Assembly (NCBI GenBank): GCA_958510875.1
Contig: OY294069.1
Coordinates: 182,387,112 to 182,451,111 of the forward strand
Source: Endomychus coccineus
Lineage: Eukaryota; Arthropoda; Insecta; Coleoptera; Endomychidae
Direction of reading: 5' to 3'
Length of the DNA stretch: 64,000 nt
Below, in pieces: positions 24,601 through 35,985 of the stretch. Both the position numbers and the translations under genes were made by a program. Within the stretch, counting starts at the first letter, position 1; each line of letters opens with the position of its first letter. Below the pieces are notes generated by a model that saw only the letters and a program-made list of their open reading frames with translations, was not told the origin of the DNA and made no database searches.

Positions 24601-27600
24601 GTGTTGCAAGGCGCTCGTTGATCCGGTCAAGAGGTACGAGAGGGACGCTCTGAAATTGAAATATCACTGCCATTTCAATAGCCGGTTCGATCTCGACCAA
24701 TGGGATTACGAGGGTAAGTTGAACGAACAATATTAATAATTGTAATTTCGTTTTAATACGTTTAACGGTACTTTCCGGATGTGGAACCCTCATTGTCACG
24801 CGTATAACTGTTTGTTTCGTTGAATTGTGTGACGGTTTGGTTTTGATTATTCACACAGACATTCTTCGGGATACGTATTCGCCTAAATATATCCCGTGCG
24901 CCGAATACAAACCGCCCACTGGATGTTAATGCGGCTGAAATTAACTCGACGCTTTTGTTTTTGATGGCATAACACGCGTCGTCGTCGACCAGGGATTTCC
25001 CAAATACTTGTGCGGTGCGGCTGGCTCCGTTCTGCCCTTATTTGGACTGGGAGAATTGCATGAACAAAGAATATAGTTGATGTAATGTAGGTTTCGAAAT
25101 ATCAATTTCTTACGTATTCCAAGAATAATAGCCTACTTCTAGTGTAATAAATGTTTGTTTAGATTCTAGGCTACACACTACGATTTAAAGTGAAGAAATT
25201 GCGTTATTTTGAACATTTATAGATCATTAAAATCTATAAACACACAGATGGACATTTGTAGGCGATTTATTGGTTTATTGGCAATCTAAACCTTTGCTAA
25301 ATCTCCAATTAGTCATAATTGTGATTCTGTTTCAGTTCATACATTATTTCATTATTCATTGAATAAACAGCGTCTACCACGAAGAATAAAATCATTATAT
25401 CTTCTGAGTAATGATTAAAATTGGTCATTGCATTTTTGAAACAATAGTGGGCCTGGAAGATACTTTACGAGGGTAGCGCCAAAAATTTTCTGCACAATTA
25501 AATTTTATTGTTCAATACAATCCCCCTGACACCAATATAAGGGGTGTCCGAGTGGGGTATTTCGGTTAATATTGGAGATAGGAAAAACCACGCATCCCCG
25601 TCCTGTCAGTTGTTTTGACGCCATGGCCAACTTTTCGATATTTACCCATTTCGACAATGCCTTTTATTTCGCTTAATATCAAAGATATTGCCAAACTGTA
25701 AACACATTGTCATTTTTTTACAAAGATTCCATTGGCGTAATCACATTTTTCTTTCTATTCTCATTTTTGAGGTACGACCTAAAGGATATGGGTATAATTT
25801 AGTGGCCCAAAAAAAATGGGAAGTTGAAAAAATACAACTTTAGGCCATAACTCGAAATTTCACCTTTTTTCAAATTTTGTCGGCGCCACCGGTTTAAACA
25901 GAAAAAAGTGCCTAAAGTGTCTAAAAGTCGAAAAATCGAACTTTTGTTAACACGAAAACGGAAGAGGATAGCAATTTTTGTTGCTTCCAGAAAATTTGTC
26001 TGAGAAAAAAAGATAAAGAGGATGTGACTGTCGTTTTTTTTGTATCTCATATAGCCTGTACTTATTACAGCATAAATTTCATATCCCTGAAAAAATATTA
26101 GTTCGGTTTGTCTTCAAAATGTTCACAAACTGGGACATTTACCTCTTCGTCAGCACTGACATGGGTCCTCGAATAAAATTCTGTAATCTTCATTGTTGGA
26201 GATTAAAACTGGAACGATTTGTTTCTTTTTGATTAAACCTGAGTATAAATAGCAATGTGTAGCGTCTTCATAACAAACTCGTTTATTATTACATAATGAA
26301 TATTCTGATTTGTTTGTTATTTTTCTGTTAACCACAATTCAAATGCGACCACAAGCCACATGCCCGTGTAGAAAACAGGGATCCCCAACATATTTGGGTG
26401 TGTGTGTGTGTGTGTGTGACGTTGCTGTATATATTAAAATATAAAATATCATTGCCTTTACTATTTTTAAGGTCTTAAAAAGGTAGTTCATTATTTCCCT
26501 TTAACTCCAAAGTGAATCCTATAGTCATGTTGATAATTCACTATATCCATGAAATTATTTAAGAGCTTTCAGCTACGAACTAGTCATCATCAGAGTAAAC
26601 ATTTTACTTTGATGATGGCTACTTGGTAGCTGAAACGTCCCCTTGTTTAGTTTCTTGCGGCGTATATGTTGAGGAAGTAAACTGCCCAACAAATTAAATC
26701 ATGGACGTAATATCTTCATTAATATGAGGTTGTTCGACAGGAAATCTTCACATTCTGGACTTCTATATTGGCACCACTCCATTGGATAAGTGATTCACAT
26801 CATCAGTTCATTATGTAGTCGATTGTCGTCAATAATAGCCAGTCAAGTTTTAATTCTATTGATAACAAGTAATGAATGTCGATTAACGGATTGATTGATT
26901 TTTTGCAAATCATTGTCTATTAATAATAAATTGAAGTATCGCATTTCGAATAAAGCTCAATAAATTTTGTGTCTACACGCGATTGTGTCAAGATGATAAT
27001 TACATAGCCTATTGCGCAACTTAATGAACAACGGTAGAAGCGGATAAGTCGTATTATTCATATTGTTGCTAATTAATTCACTTCGATCCCAGCCTAAGCG
27101 TTGTAACATCATACAACTAACTCTCTCGAGTATCTCAAAATCACGAAAAGTCAATGAAGGAAGGAAGTCTCTCTATACGACGGTTACTCGAATTGGAAAG
27201 TAGTTCCATTCGACGCACCTGTAAAAAAGTTTGAGGGCCTCTGTCGTTTTCCATTGTTTTCGATGATTGTATAATTACTTAGAAACAGGGATTCCCGATT
27301 AATAAGACGCGGCGCGCCATTCTATTGGAAAGTACAAAAATATGTAATCTTATATTACCTTGAATAAACCGACGTTAGGTAGTTCTGATCATACTGTTAT
27401 TAAGCTTTGAACACGTGCACAAATTCGATTTGCGCCTTCGTACGTGGCGCGTTGATGTTCAATTTGACGATTAAAGTTCCATTCAGGTGAAGATAACTCG
27501 AATAATACGTGTGTCCGCGTATGCAAATATGGCGCAATAGTGAAGAGATCTGACGTAGTCGTTATTACGAATCGCGGATGATGATGTAACGTTTATCAGC

Positions 27601-30600
27601 GAATTTCGACTTTTTTGACCGTATATATTGCATTTATCATCCGTTTCTGATTCACAACTGTCGTTCCAAAATACATTTATCATTCATTGTCGGTTCCAGA
27701 TTGTGTACAATGTTTCTATTAAATTTGGGAAAATATTCCAACAGATTTCGATTTTCGAAGAAATCGGAATAAGAACATTTTATAAAACAGAAGAGATATT
27801 TGCGGAAACAATGAAGAAAGCTTCGTCAGCAGTAGGAGTAGGCACTTCTTTTGTTATTCTTCTCCACTTCTGTAATAAATATGTTACGCAGTGGGGGTAT
27901 AGTTGGCACTTTCACACTGCGGGAGCCACCGGCGACCACCAGTTACTCAATACTTAGATTATTAGTTAGCATGTATAGTCGAGGAAATAAAGCACTAAAA
28001 TAGGCCAAACCTTCCAAAGTTGGCGCAGTTGGATGGATTGAGATGCGGTTTTCTGCATTCGATTCAGAAAGTGATTTAGAAAATTTGTCCGGTATTTTTT
28101 TCTGCGAAAAAAATTTATTGCATTTCTACAGCCAAAAAATGCATATTTCTGAGTGCACTTTTGAGGTGAATAAAAAAAAACTGACTCGAATTGATTTCTT
28201 GGAGGTTTTTGGGGTCGCTGAACACGAATGTGCTATCAAGAAAATTCTCTGAGGTTCCCATGAACCTCACCCGGGGTATCCGGGCGTCCTGACGCCATAG
28301 ATATCGATGAAATTAATTAAAAAATTATTTTTAATTTTTGTTAACTGTTCAGGAGTTGATATAAAGGTTGCTGGTGATGATTACGACGTGAAAAAACTCT
28401 TCTGCAATACCTGGTGTACCCTGAGTCTGGGTGACCACGTCATCTTCTAGGAATTTGTTAATTTTTCTTCTTAAAACGTAACAAATTCTGGCTCTCGGAG
28501 GTTTTTATTGTCGCCGATTATAATTATGATACTCACAATGTTCTGCAAATTATCTGGGGGTGTTTTCGGGTCTCTGGAGCCGCATCTCAATCCATCCAAC
28601 TGCGCCTGGTTTGGAATGTGGAATGTTTTATTTCCTCGACTAGTATAGAGATTCAAACAATTAGTATAGCACCCGCTTAATGGGTTTAAGATAATAGATT
28701 CAACTAGATACTTGTAAAAAAAGGTGGAAATATTGATTAAATGAATTTTTGTATTTATAAAATGCAACACTTTTTATATCTTATCAATATTCGCACTATC
28801 GATGATAATCAGTATATTATGATTATATTTTTCGAAATATTTAATCTGAATTTTCATGATTATCGAAGGTAGATACGAACTCCCTCTTTGATGCTTCGCC
28901 AAAATTCTAGATTACAAATTCGCGTTTCATTCATTTCGTCAAATGACGAAAACAAGAGATTAAAACTCAAGAGCAGATCGAGAATTGTATAAATTTGGCC
29001 CCTGTTTCACTGGTCAAGGTGTATCTAGAATAGAATATTTTATCACATTCCATTGTTTCGTTGTTATTTTTCGATCGTCGGGAACTACGCAGTTAATTAT
29101 CGATATCAGAATCTTCAAGGAATAAGTTCAATTATCTATTACACATCGCACATGATTTAATATAAGTTTCAAATAAATATGTACATTTAATTCAATATAA
29201 TTAACTGTTTACTTGATTCAAATTCAAGGTTATTCGTACGCATTGAATCACTTCAAAGAAATTGTTTACTCGTAACTGATTAAGCGGAAATATAGCAACT
29301 TCATATTGACTATTGACGTACAACTTCCGATTTGGTTTTCCTTGTAACAATCCTTGCTATTACCTAATGTAGATACGAACAACATCAATGGGTTGATATA
29401 AATCAACATTATTAATATTCATTGAAGAGACGTCAATTCGAATAGGTTCAATAGAAATGACTATGGTAATTTTCATTAAGAAAAACAGTTACGGAATAGA
29501 AGCTGGAACCGGCTCGACCATTTTAGAGAAAAATATTAATTTTTTTTTAATTGCTTCCGGCTACGATGGCAATTATGTCGTCGCAATCTGAATTCTTCAA
29601 TAGATATTTTTCTACGCACATTATTGCTGTGAAAAAATTCGAATTATCACAGCGATTTTTAAGGCAGAAAAAAATCTGCCGCAAGCAACTTGGAAATTTG
29701 AACGCTAGTACTATGAAATTGTAGGCAAATAATTTGCAAAAAAGCGGAGATCTATTTTGGCAGATAGCTGTGTCGAAAGTAACCTTGTATGAATCAGGGA
29801 TAAGTAAACTTCATCGCGTGCCATCTTCTATATCTTAACTGTTTATTGGTCCACGAAACAAAATCACCTGTCGTATATTGTCCTTCAAACCTATTTTTAT
29901 TGGTATTATACTTGGATACGTTTTTAGTAATTTCGCCAAGAAAAATTTATTTCATCTTATGCTCCACACATTGTTATTTTGGAATATACCCACTCCACCC
30001 CCTTGTCATAAATGGTCGCATTAAGCCAGAATCCACCTCCGCCGTTTTGGATGTTACTGCTTTTATGAGCCACAATCAATTATGATAAAATCTTTTTCAT
30101 GTTGTATATATTGATGGTTAACATTGACTTCAATAAGGAAACGAAGGCAGTAATTTTAAAATACATAAATAAAATACTGAATTATGTAGATATTCATAAA
30201 CACGTTTCAACTTTACTTGAACTTGAAAGCTTTGAAAATTACATTCGAAATGATTAACATATTCACTTTACATCTCATCGTGAATCATTATAGGATATAC
30301 GAGTATGATATCATACGATATTTAGTTGTTATTATCATTTCGATAATGTTTTACTAGCCAACTCATTTTGGTTCACCAGGTTGAAGGAACAGTGACAACA
30401 CGTCCTATATATAGTCTCAGACAGCTATTTCGTCCTTCTCATGCACTCGTCATTGAGACGAGACAGACCTGAAGTCACTTATTATTGATCAACCATCTCC
30501 GAAAGGGATATAATAAAACACTCTCATAGTGTTTGGCGATCCTAGAAGTTCCAACACCATCTGCCGGAACTGCACTAGCATGCAATTCGCAATGCTGCGC

Positions 30601-33226
30601 ATTGACAAAGAAGTTCTCGCGATTCAAAGGATCGATGGATGTCACATCTGCTTTCCGGCAGATGGTGTTGGATCTTCTAGGTTCGCCAAACACTATGACA
30701 GTGTTTTATTATATTACTTTTGGAGATAGTTGATAAGTGACTTCACGTCTGTCTCGTCTCACTGACGAGCAAATAGTGTAATCTTTTTATTATTGTTCAA
30801 TTGAGCAGAATTAAATATGCCCCAACTCTACTACAATATTTATAATATTGTAGTAGATTTATGGTTGTCTATTTGATGTAATATTCACTTTCCCATTGAA
30901 AACAATTAAATTCTAATTTCAAAGAACAATTGTTAAGAGAAACAGGAACTGATTAGTATCATTTGTATGTATGTGCTCAACAAATACAAGTTCAAGTAGT
31001 TACGGACGGAAATCGCCATATTGAAGAGCCTCTTTGTATTACCAATTTACCACTCAACGTCTTTTGCAAAATTTCGAGAGGCATCTTATGAAGAAAACCG
31101 AACGTAACAAAATTGATTCAAACAATCTGCCAGTTTAGACATATTTCGATTCAACACCAAAAGCGTAAGTTAACCTTTGAGAAGTTAACGGTAACTGGGT
31201 AATTCCTGAAAAATTGATTGGCCACACGACACGCGGGACACACTCATCAAAGGGGGTCATCGCTCATCACATGGCTTAGTTATGAATCGGCGAACATCTT
31301 TGGCAAACGCCGACAACGACTATTAATAATCTGCGATTTTTTCGTCTTCATAAACTTCGGGAAAACCAGACTGGTCTAGAGCTGTTTATAAATTCAGAAT
31401 TCCGCATACCGCGGACCGTGTGTATTTTTGAAGCACCGGTACATTCACAGACCGATTCCAAAGGATGTGTGGGAACACGGTCACGTTCAAACGGTATAAG
31501 ATTGCTTTGTTTTCCCACTCTTCATTATTCTTTTATCTGGTAGCTATTCGCAGCTCTTATTAGTTACAAATTACAACATTTACTTTGACACGAACTTATT
31601 GAGAAATGAATGCTTTGCAAATTTGAAGCAAATCCAGGGGCGGTTCGCGCCCATACGGCCCATATTTTGTATTGTTTGTATAAACATATTGAATATTCAC
31701 ACTAGTTGTACTTCCTAGAGCCCCCCACCGTCTGTCATGTGTTCACGCTATGTGGCTATGTGAACGTGTTAAAATATCTCTCATTGCCGCGAATATCGAT
31801 TATTGTCACTATCCAATTCATATGCACATCTTTCTTCCTCATATCTTCGCCTTCTTCATATATTAATTGGAGCTCTTTTTCTTACAGGTCAAACATGCAT
31901 CCATACCGCAGCATTACACGGTCACGTGGACGTTCTTCGACTTTTGGCGTGGTACGGAGCAAACGTCAACGCTAAGGAAGGCAAAAACGGCTACACCGTT
32001 CTCCATTTCGCAGTTATCAGGCAAGACGATCATATGATTCGTTACTTGCTGACGGAATGCGTCGGTTTGAACATCAAAGCGATGACGTACGCAGGTCGGA
32101 GTGCTCTCCAGCTGGGATTTCCCATTGGAACGGATCTACTACAAGAACTGTCATTACGCGGTGCTGCTTCGCCCTACTCAAGCGACGAAGAATTCAACGA
32201 TGACAGTGAGGACGAGGTGGGTACTCGCAAATTATAGCATATATAGCCGGTTCGCGATAAGAAGGACGTGATATCATGTCAGCCAGTCATACAGTGTTGT
32301 CAGATTAATCATGTTTTCAATGGATTTAAATACAACTAACCTGAACCTTTCTAAAAGTGAAAATTAGATTGCAGCTTACTACACATCGCATTGAAAAAAT
32401 AAATATAACTTCACTGCTCTACATACTATAGTTCATTCATAATCAATATTGCTCAAAATTATTCACTTTGTATCACACTGTAACCAGTCAATAACACAAT
32501 TTCTTATTTTAACAAGACTGTGTTTATTAAAATGATATTTATTTTCAAATTCTTCTTCAAAACTGTTAAAATACGATTAATTTGATTTTTTCATAAAAGT
32601 AATACAAATGAATATATTTCTTTCAAATTTAAATCAAGAAATTTTTTTAATAATTTATCATATTTTAATAATGAATAATCAATTTATTTTTATAATTTAA
32701 TTCATAACATAAAAATTGATAGTAATTCACTACAAATTATTTCAAAATTTACTATAGAGTTCACACTGTGAATACACTTTAACGCTATAAATAAGAAATA
32801 GTCACCCTTATCCACTAAAAATACTATTAAATAATGGCTACTTGGTTGCCGAAAGGTCCTCAGTATTTTAATACTATTTTTAGTGGATAAGGGTGGTTAT
32901 TTCTCATTTACAAATAAATTTGTTCAAAAACCATAAAGATTTAATAAACTCATTAATAAATTTACCTATAAAAAATTAAAATGTAAAATTACAAAACACA
33001 GCTTTAAAATCTCATCTAAAAAACGATAAAAATGATTTTTTTTTCACTCCAAACAGGTATGATGTAATTTCTTCTTATCGTTAACAAGGTTTCGGTATGT
33101 GAACATCTTCACTTTCTCTTCAGATGAAATAAAAATTATACTGACGTTTTACTTATTTTGTTGCAGTTCGAGACTTACGTTACACCCAAACCTTTCCTAC
33201 ACACTTTAGTGGGTGCCAACGCGTAG
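15681..33226 (+). CDS. cact: Cactus, IkB-type inhibitor of Dorsal/Dif (NF-kB), 4 coding exons
   Basis: Coding exons 15681-16072, 24364-24713, 31888-32216 and 33167-33226 join in phase (2, 1, 0) to 376 aa. IkB proteins hold Rel factors in the cytoplasm; Toll signalling triggers their phosphorylation and destruction. The N-terminal exon has DSGFIS at residues 37-42 and a looser DSG..S at 76-82, resembling the IkB phosphodegron. Ankyrin repeats run from about residue 128 to 340: QLHLAI at 132, TPLHLAV at 165, SPVHVAA at 199, CIHTAALHGH at 251, TVLHFAV next, then SALQLG. An acidic serine-rich tail (SSDEEFNDDSEDE) follows, as in PEST regions. The start is the first ATG of the long exon and has A at -3. 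The final exon adds only 19 codons. Introns of 8.3, 7.2 and 0.95 kb are full of mobile elements. An AATAAA at 33742 could serve as poly(A) signal. Very confident in family; exon ends are read from splice consensus only. Confidence 0.96.
17290..17515 (-). pseudogene. LINE 3' fragment (RNase-H-type non-LTR C-terminus)
   Basis: Minus-strand translation reads ECPALAYLRLQHLGSTHMPLEAI...CKILAFGTALGLLD, similar to the C-terminal CPAL...RL..LG block of insect non-LTR polyproteins, followed by a stop and GC-rich 3' UTR. Short truncated copy within cactus intron 1. Confidence 0.6.
18329..19256. repeat. 0.93 kb foldback element in cactus intron 1
   Basis: Outer arms match in inverted orientation: TATAGTCTAGGCTGTAAGCT at the left and its complement at the right. 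The arms share GGGATCATAAAACATCATGC-like and CCAATTTTGACGTTCT-like blocks. Internal units carry GGGGTCGCTGATCACCAATC and variants. A G(14) run sits near 19119-19132. No coding region. Confidence 0.75.
19316..19510. repeat. Short inverted ribozyme-bearing element, copy 1 (head-to-head arms)
   Basis: The left arm (19316-19402, minus orientation) and right arm (19410-19505, plus) are nearly joined. Both hold the AGTGGATAAGGGTGATTATT block and the hammerhead-like segment. In the right arm the motif is degenerate (stem II mispaired and GAAG for GAAA). Confidence 0.7.
20535..20695. repeat. Small palindromic MITE-like element
   Basis: TCAACTTGATGCCGA and TCGGCATCAAGTTGAGC form an inverted pair, with GAAAATTCT and AGAATTTTC flanks. 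The loop on the minus strand reads CTAAAGATGCCACC...GGTTGGCGAAACG, resembling a hammerhead core with a damaged CTGATGA. No coding function despite open frames on both strands. Confidence 0.6.
21578..21800. repeat. Short inverted ribozyme-bearing element, copy 2
   Basis: Left arm AACTATAAAAG...TTCACACTGTGGATACACTATCCACTAAAA is in minus orientation; right arm in plus orientation ends AGTGGATAAGGGTGATTTTT. Between them is a unique segment ending AACAGGCACATTTTGGTTTA before the ribozyme. The same segment precedes the copy at 55.4 kb. Confidence 0.7.
21712..21753 (+). ncRNA. 42-nt hammerhead-like motif, copy 2
   Basis: TACT + CTGATGA + T + GGCTAC-TTG-GTATTC + GAAA + GGTCC + TC + AGTA. Stem I is TACT/AGTA; stem II is partly decayed (GTATTC for GTAGCC). 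Core bases are intact. Confidence 0.55.
22900..23005 (+). repeat. Short ribozyme-bearing element, single arm
   Basis: Plus-orientation arm from TATAGTTTACT through the hammerhead to a decayed GTAGATAAAGGCGATTATTT and TTATTTATAGTGTT end. A minus-orientation arm of the same family lies at 23105-23212 (AACTATAAAAGAGTTCACAC...CTGAGGACCTTACGGCTAC), so the two may be one element with its halves reversed. Confidence 0.65.
22908..22949 (+). ncRNA. 42-nt hammerhead-like motif, best-preserved copy
   Basis: Stem I TACT/AGTA, CTGATGA (22912-22918), unpaired T, stem II GGCTAC-TTG-GTAGCC with six perfect pairs, GAAA (22935-22938), GGTCT short stem III, TC cleavage position, AGTA. All invariant core bases except the extra T after CTGATGA fit the hammerhead consensus. 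Confidence 0.6.
23105..23212 (-). repeat. Minus-orientation arm of the ribozyme-bearing element
   Basis: Carries the terminal palindrome TTCACACTGTGAA, the CACTATAACACTATAAATAAG block and the beginning of the ribozyme 3' half, then stops at GGCTACTTC before CTGATGA. Truncated arm. Confidence 0.6.
26398..26421. repeat. (GT)n microsatellite
   Basis: About 11-12 GT units in cactus intron 2. Confidence 0.9.
26564..26645. repeat. Minimal head-to-head pair of ribozyme-like segments
   Basis: Minus-orientation TTTCAGCTACGAACTAGTC...CATCATCAGAGTAAAC faces plus-orientation TACTTTGATGATGGCTAC...GTAGCTGAAACG. The left copy keeps CTGATGA but has a decayed stem II; the right copy has TTGATGA. The outer arms of the family are missing. 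Confidence 0.55.
27970..28645. repeat. 0.68 kb element with inverted CGAGGAAATAAA ends
   Basis: Left end reads GTCGAGGAAATAAA...GGCGCAGTTGGATGGATTGA; the right end is its complement. TGGCGCAGTTGG fits a pol III box A, so the arms may derive from a tRNA-like SINE. The interior has the GGGGTCGCTGAACACGAAT phrase shared with other foldbacks. No coding capacity. Confidence 0.65.
30446..30769. repeat. 324-bp palindromic MITE-like element
   Basis: Starts CTCGTCATTGAGACGAGACA and ends with the near-perfect complement; the arms also share AAACACT..TAGTGTTTGGCGA and CCAACACCATCTGCCGG. No target duplication is certain. Related phrase TCTGCTTTCCGGCAGATGG occurs at about 56,347. Overlapping open frames on both strands are palindrome artefacts. 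Confidence 0.75.
30827..30855. repeat. Perfect 12-bp-stem hairpin
   Basis: CTACTACAATAT, a 5-nt AT loop, then ATATTGTAGTAG. Isolated; function unknown. Confidence 0.7.
32217..33166. other. Cactus intron 3 with a ribozyme-family element
   Basis: At 32755-32912 lies another inverted element of the ribozyme-bearing family: a left arm with TTCACACTGTGAATACAC and a right arm with GGCTACTTGGTTGCC, GAAA and GGTCCTCAGTA. The CTGATGA half has been lost (TATTAAATAATGG instead), so the ribozyme is dead. The rest is AT-rich. Confidence 0.7.
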
Positions 33227-33939
33227 AAGATTGCATTAGTGACTATAATGGAATCATTCTAGAATGGGAAGTAGGAAATTAAGTAGCCAAAAACGAAACA
33301 CTGTGATTAGACGAAGCTGGATATAGCGTTTTATTAGCGTTAAGAGACCAACAGAGACGAATTTGTTTGTTGTACATATAGTTTCATAGTTACGCTCATA
33401 TTTCGGCTCATGAGCGCGAGGGAGTGCATCGATTAGTTCGCAAGTTGGCACAATCTGAGGCGAATTGTCGTCCACTCTTATGATATGATGGCATGAATAT
33501 AGGACAGACCTGATATATAACTGTTCATACATCACTTTCAACTATTACAACTATGGTCCACTGGAATTAGGAGTTGAAGGTTTTGACAGTAGAAACGATT
33601 CTGTCACAACCTGCAGTCGTGAAATTTTGGATTTTGGGAGAAATATATACAATTTTCAGGCTTTTTTAGTTTTTAATGATTTTGTTTTGTGAACCATTTT
33701 TAATTTAAAACATTTCTCACACTTGCATTCAATTCATCCAAAATAAAATCATTTTTAACCCTTTTTCAAATTCAAAAATTTTAAAAAGTAGACGGGACAG
33801 CCTATATAGTTGATCGTGTTATACAACAAGGCTAAATAATTTAGAATTCAAGCATAACCATTTTCAATAAAACATTGTTAACCGTTTCGATAAAACACAT
33901 CGCTTATGCGGGCTTGAAACATTCTCGATTTTTTATAAG

Positions 33940-34329
33940 TTAAGTACTCTTTGTACTTTCTTCAATTTTTGTTAAATTGAACGAATCGAGTGTGGTATCG
34001 AGAGCAGCGGCGAATTGCGATTTACCGAAATGTCGGCTGATTAAGATCGTGTTTGATGTTGAAATCTTTTTAGCATCTAAAAAGACTGTTTGCACATAGT
34101 CAATTTTGTAGAATGTACCAAAAATAAGTGACTGTGATCCACAGAACTGTTCTGTGCTTTGATCACCTATCGGCAGAAATATGTAGCTATAACCTAAATG
34201 TAGTAACCTACTGAACTTTACCTTAAGCAGTTTTATAGTGTTAGGTACTTGGTGCGAAGCGTTCGCAAGTGCAGACAAAATTGTAATCATAGTGAGTACG
34301 TGATATTCACGCTGAAGACTTATTTTCAT
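33940..34329 (-). CDS. Unrecognised 129-aa open frame, doubtful gene
   Basis: Begins with MKISLQREYHVLTMITILSALANAS, which could be read as a weak signal peptide. No known domain is visible. It has more even base use than its surroundings, but no splice or promoter support, and it lies antisense and 0.7 kb downstream of cactus. I would not call it a gene without transcript evidence. Confidence 0.15.
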   Translation of the reverse strand: MKISLQREYHVLTMITILSALANASHQVPNTIKLLKVKFSRLLHLGYSYIFLPIGDQSTEQFCGSQSLIFGTFYKIDYVQTVFLDAKKISTSNTILISRHFGKSQFAAALDTTLDSFNLTKIEESTKST

Positions 34330-34539
34330 ACTATGAAATTCCTATTGTAAATCTAAATTACCTGCAACTATTTATTATTATTAGATATAGATGATGATTG
34401 AATATTTTTTACTAATGTATTTGTTGTAAATAAGTGTTATTAAAAAAATTGAAAGTTTATAGTGTTTCATTCCGAAAGTCACAAACTCAAGATGTAACAC
34501 AGATCACCTAAAAAGGTAAGTAATAGCACAGAGTAGTTC

Positions 34540-34790
34540 CATCTCTGGGAGTAGTAAGGCAAAAGCGAGAATGTACTTTACTGGTATTGCTGCAGCATCA
34601 GTCTGTTGAGTCATCAACATCTACTGGATTCAATGGAGAGAGGTAGGTCATTGATAAATAATGAAAAGAAGTGACCCCATAACTGAGCCCTGAAGGGCAC
34701 TGATACCAGCCTAAGAGTTGCAGATGAGAAATACATTTGTCATCTGGTAACTTACTGACTTCATCGCCCGGCTAGAAAGTTGACAGTTCG
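34540..34790 (-). pseudogene. LINE reverse-transcriptase scrap
   Basis: Minus-strand translation reads, with breaks, AGISALQGSVMGSLLFIIY, matching the [21 protein letters not shown] block. Only this short segment is recognisable. Confidence 0.55.
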
Positions 34791-34834
34791 TCCGGCCCCG
34801 AATGCCCGCAATGCATTGTAAGCCCCGCCTTCAT

Positions 34835-35455
34835 CGGGTGTTCTGGCCGAGGTGGTAAAGCCTCCAGCAAAACACTGCTCCAGATTTCGAAACTCCAAGT
34901 GGTAAGTTTTGTTACGAGTTAGTTTTAATAATTTTTTATATTTTTAATAATATTAAGTTAGTAGGTTATTTGAAAGTTTGGTTCAGTTGATTGATGTTCC
35001 TTCTTTATATATTATCCAAGTGGTAGGAGGCATGACGCTTGTCTATTAGTTACCCCCCCCGTCTATAAACATAGATTCATCCCTATGTTTAGAAAGGGGA
35101 GTATAATTCATAGAGATCTAGAATAGAGTACTCGTGACGACAATTCAATAGCCTCCTTGTAAAAAAAGTCTAGTGATAGCTCCGCCTCTGTTTTCATGCG
35201 GCGACGCGGCAGCGCGACATATCGTCGAGCATTATATTATTTACAACGCTCGCGTCGTTCATGTCATAACCTTGGCGTAGCGGGTCATGAATAGTGGGCG
35301 GAGCCATTACCCGACTTTTTACTTTCTTCTTTCTTACAAGGAGATAATTCGAAATACATTGTGCTTATACGGGACGAGAACTTTATTCTAGATTTCTATG
35401 GTATAATCGACCGCCATCTTATCTATCTTAGCAGTCACAGACTCAGGATATAATA
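34835..35455 (+). repeat. tRNA-derived SINE-like unit 1 (interrupted)
   Basis: TGGCCGAGGTGG resembles pol III box A and ATTTCGAAACTCC box B, 40 bp apart. The 3' body shares TTAGTTTT...TTCAGTTGATTGATG and CTTCTT blocks with unit 2. A small palindrome at about 35150-35345 splits the body. Confidence 0.5.
35150..35345. repeat. About 195-bp MITE inside the SINE-like unit
   Basis: CTCCTTGTAA at the left and TTACAAGGAG at the right, with GCTCCGCC and GGCGGAGC inside. GC-rich core with CGCGTCG-type words. No target duplication was certain. Confidence 0.5.
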
Positions 35456-35664
35456 TAACACAGAACATCTAAAAAGTCAAGTAATAGCCTAATAGCACAT
35501 ACCACATACCACATAGTAGTTTCAACTTTGTGGTAATCCGTAATAGTGAGGTACTACAAAGAAGGAGAGCATCTAGGTCAAGTATTAATCAACCCACCTG
35601 TATAATATGCTCATAGCAGAAATCGAATTAACTGTTGATATATCGAATTCAATGTACAAACTTT

Positions 35665-35985
35665 GTCGGCGACTGTGGTCTAGTAGGTAGAGACCCCAGA
35701 TTTGTATTTTGTTTCCTGTTTTCGAACCATCAAGCTTAGGTTAGTTCAAACTTTTGACGGGTTAGTTTTTTAATTTTTATTTTAGTAATATCAGGTTATT
35801 TAAAATGTGATTCATTGATTGGTGTTCCTTCTTTCTGCACACATTTGGTTTTCCTTGTCTTGAACACGTACTATTTAAATGATGTACTCTGGTGAGAGGA
35901 TTTGTGCCTGGCCTTCAGACTCTCGTGTGGAAAGGGGAGAATACTCGACCGCTATCTTATCTATCTTATCAGCCACTGGATGTTC
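35665..35985 (+). repeat. tRNA-derived SINE-like unit 2
   Basis: GTGGTCTAGTAGG (box-A-like) and TTTTCGAACC (box-B-like) stand 40 bp apart, then the AT-rich body with GATTGGTGTTCCTTCTTT and a tail AAAGGGGAGAATACTCGACC. Its 5' flank repeats the flank of unit 1 (ACTCAAGATGTAACACAG-like), suggesting duplication of a larger block. Confidence 0.5.

Larger units (their letters stand above)
24714..31887. other. Cactus intron 2
   Basis: 7.2 kb intron (GTAAGT donor, TCTTACAG acceptor). Contains a (GT)n tract near 26398-26421, an inverted ribozyme-like pair at 26564-26645, foldback elements at 27970-28645 and 30446-30769, and a perfect short hairpin at 30827-30855. Open frames elsewhere (for example 25799-26050 minus and 27628-27957 plus) have no recognisable content. 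Confidence 0.85.

Noticed and set aside
24261..24799. Minus and other-frame open frames around cactus exon 2
   Set aside because: The ankyrin-coding frame accounts for them; the rest lack domains and splice support.
27628..27957. 109-aa plus-strand frame in cactus intron 2
   Set aside because: No recognisable domain and no matching splice context.
33254..33541. 95-aa minus-strand frame after the cactus stop
   Set aside because: No domain; lies in the probable cactus 3' UTR.
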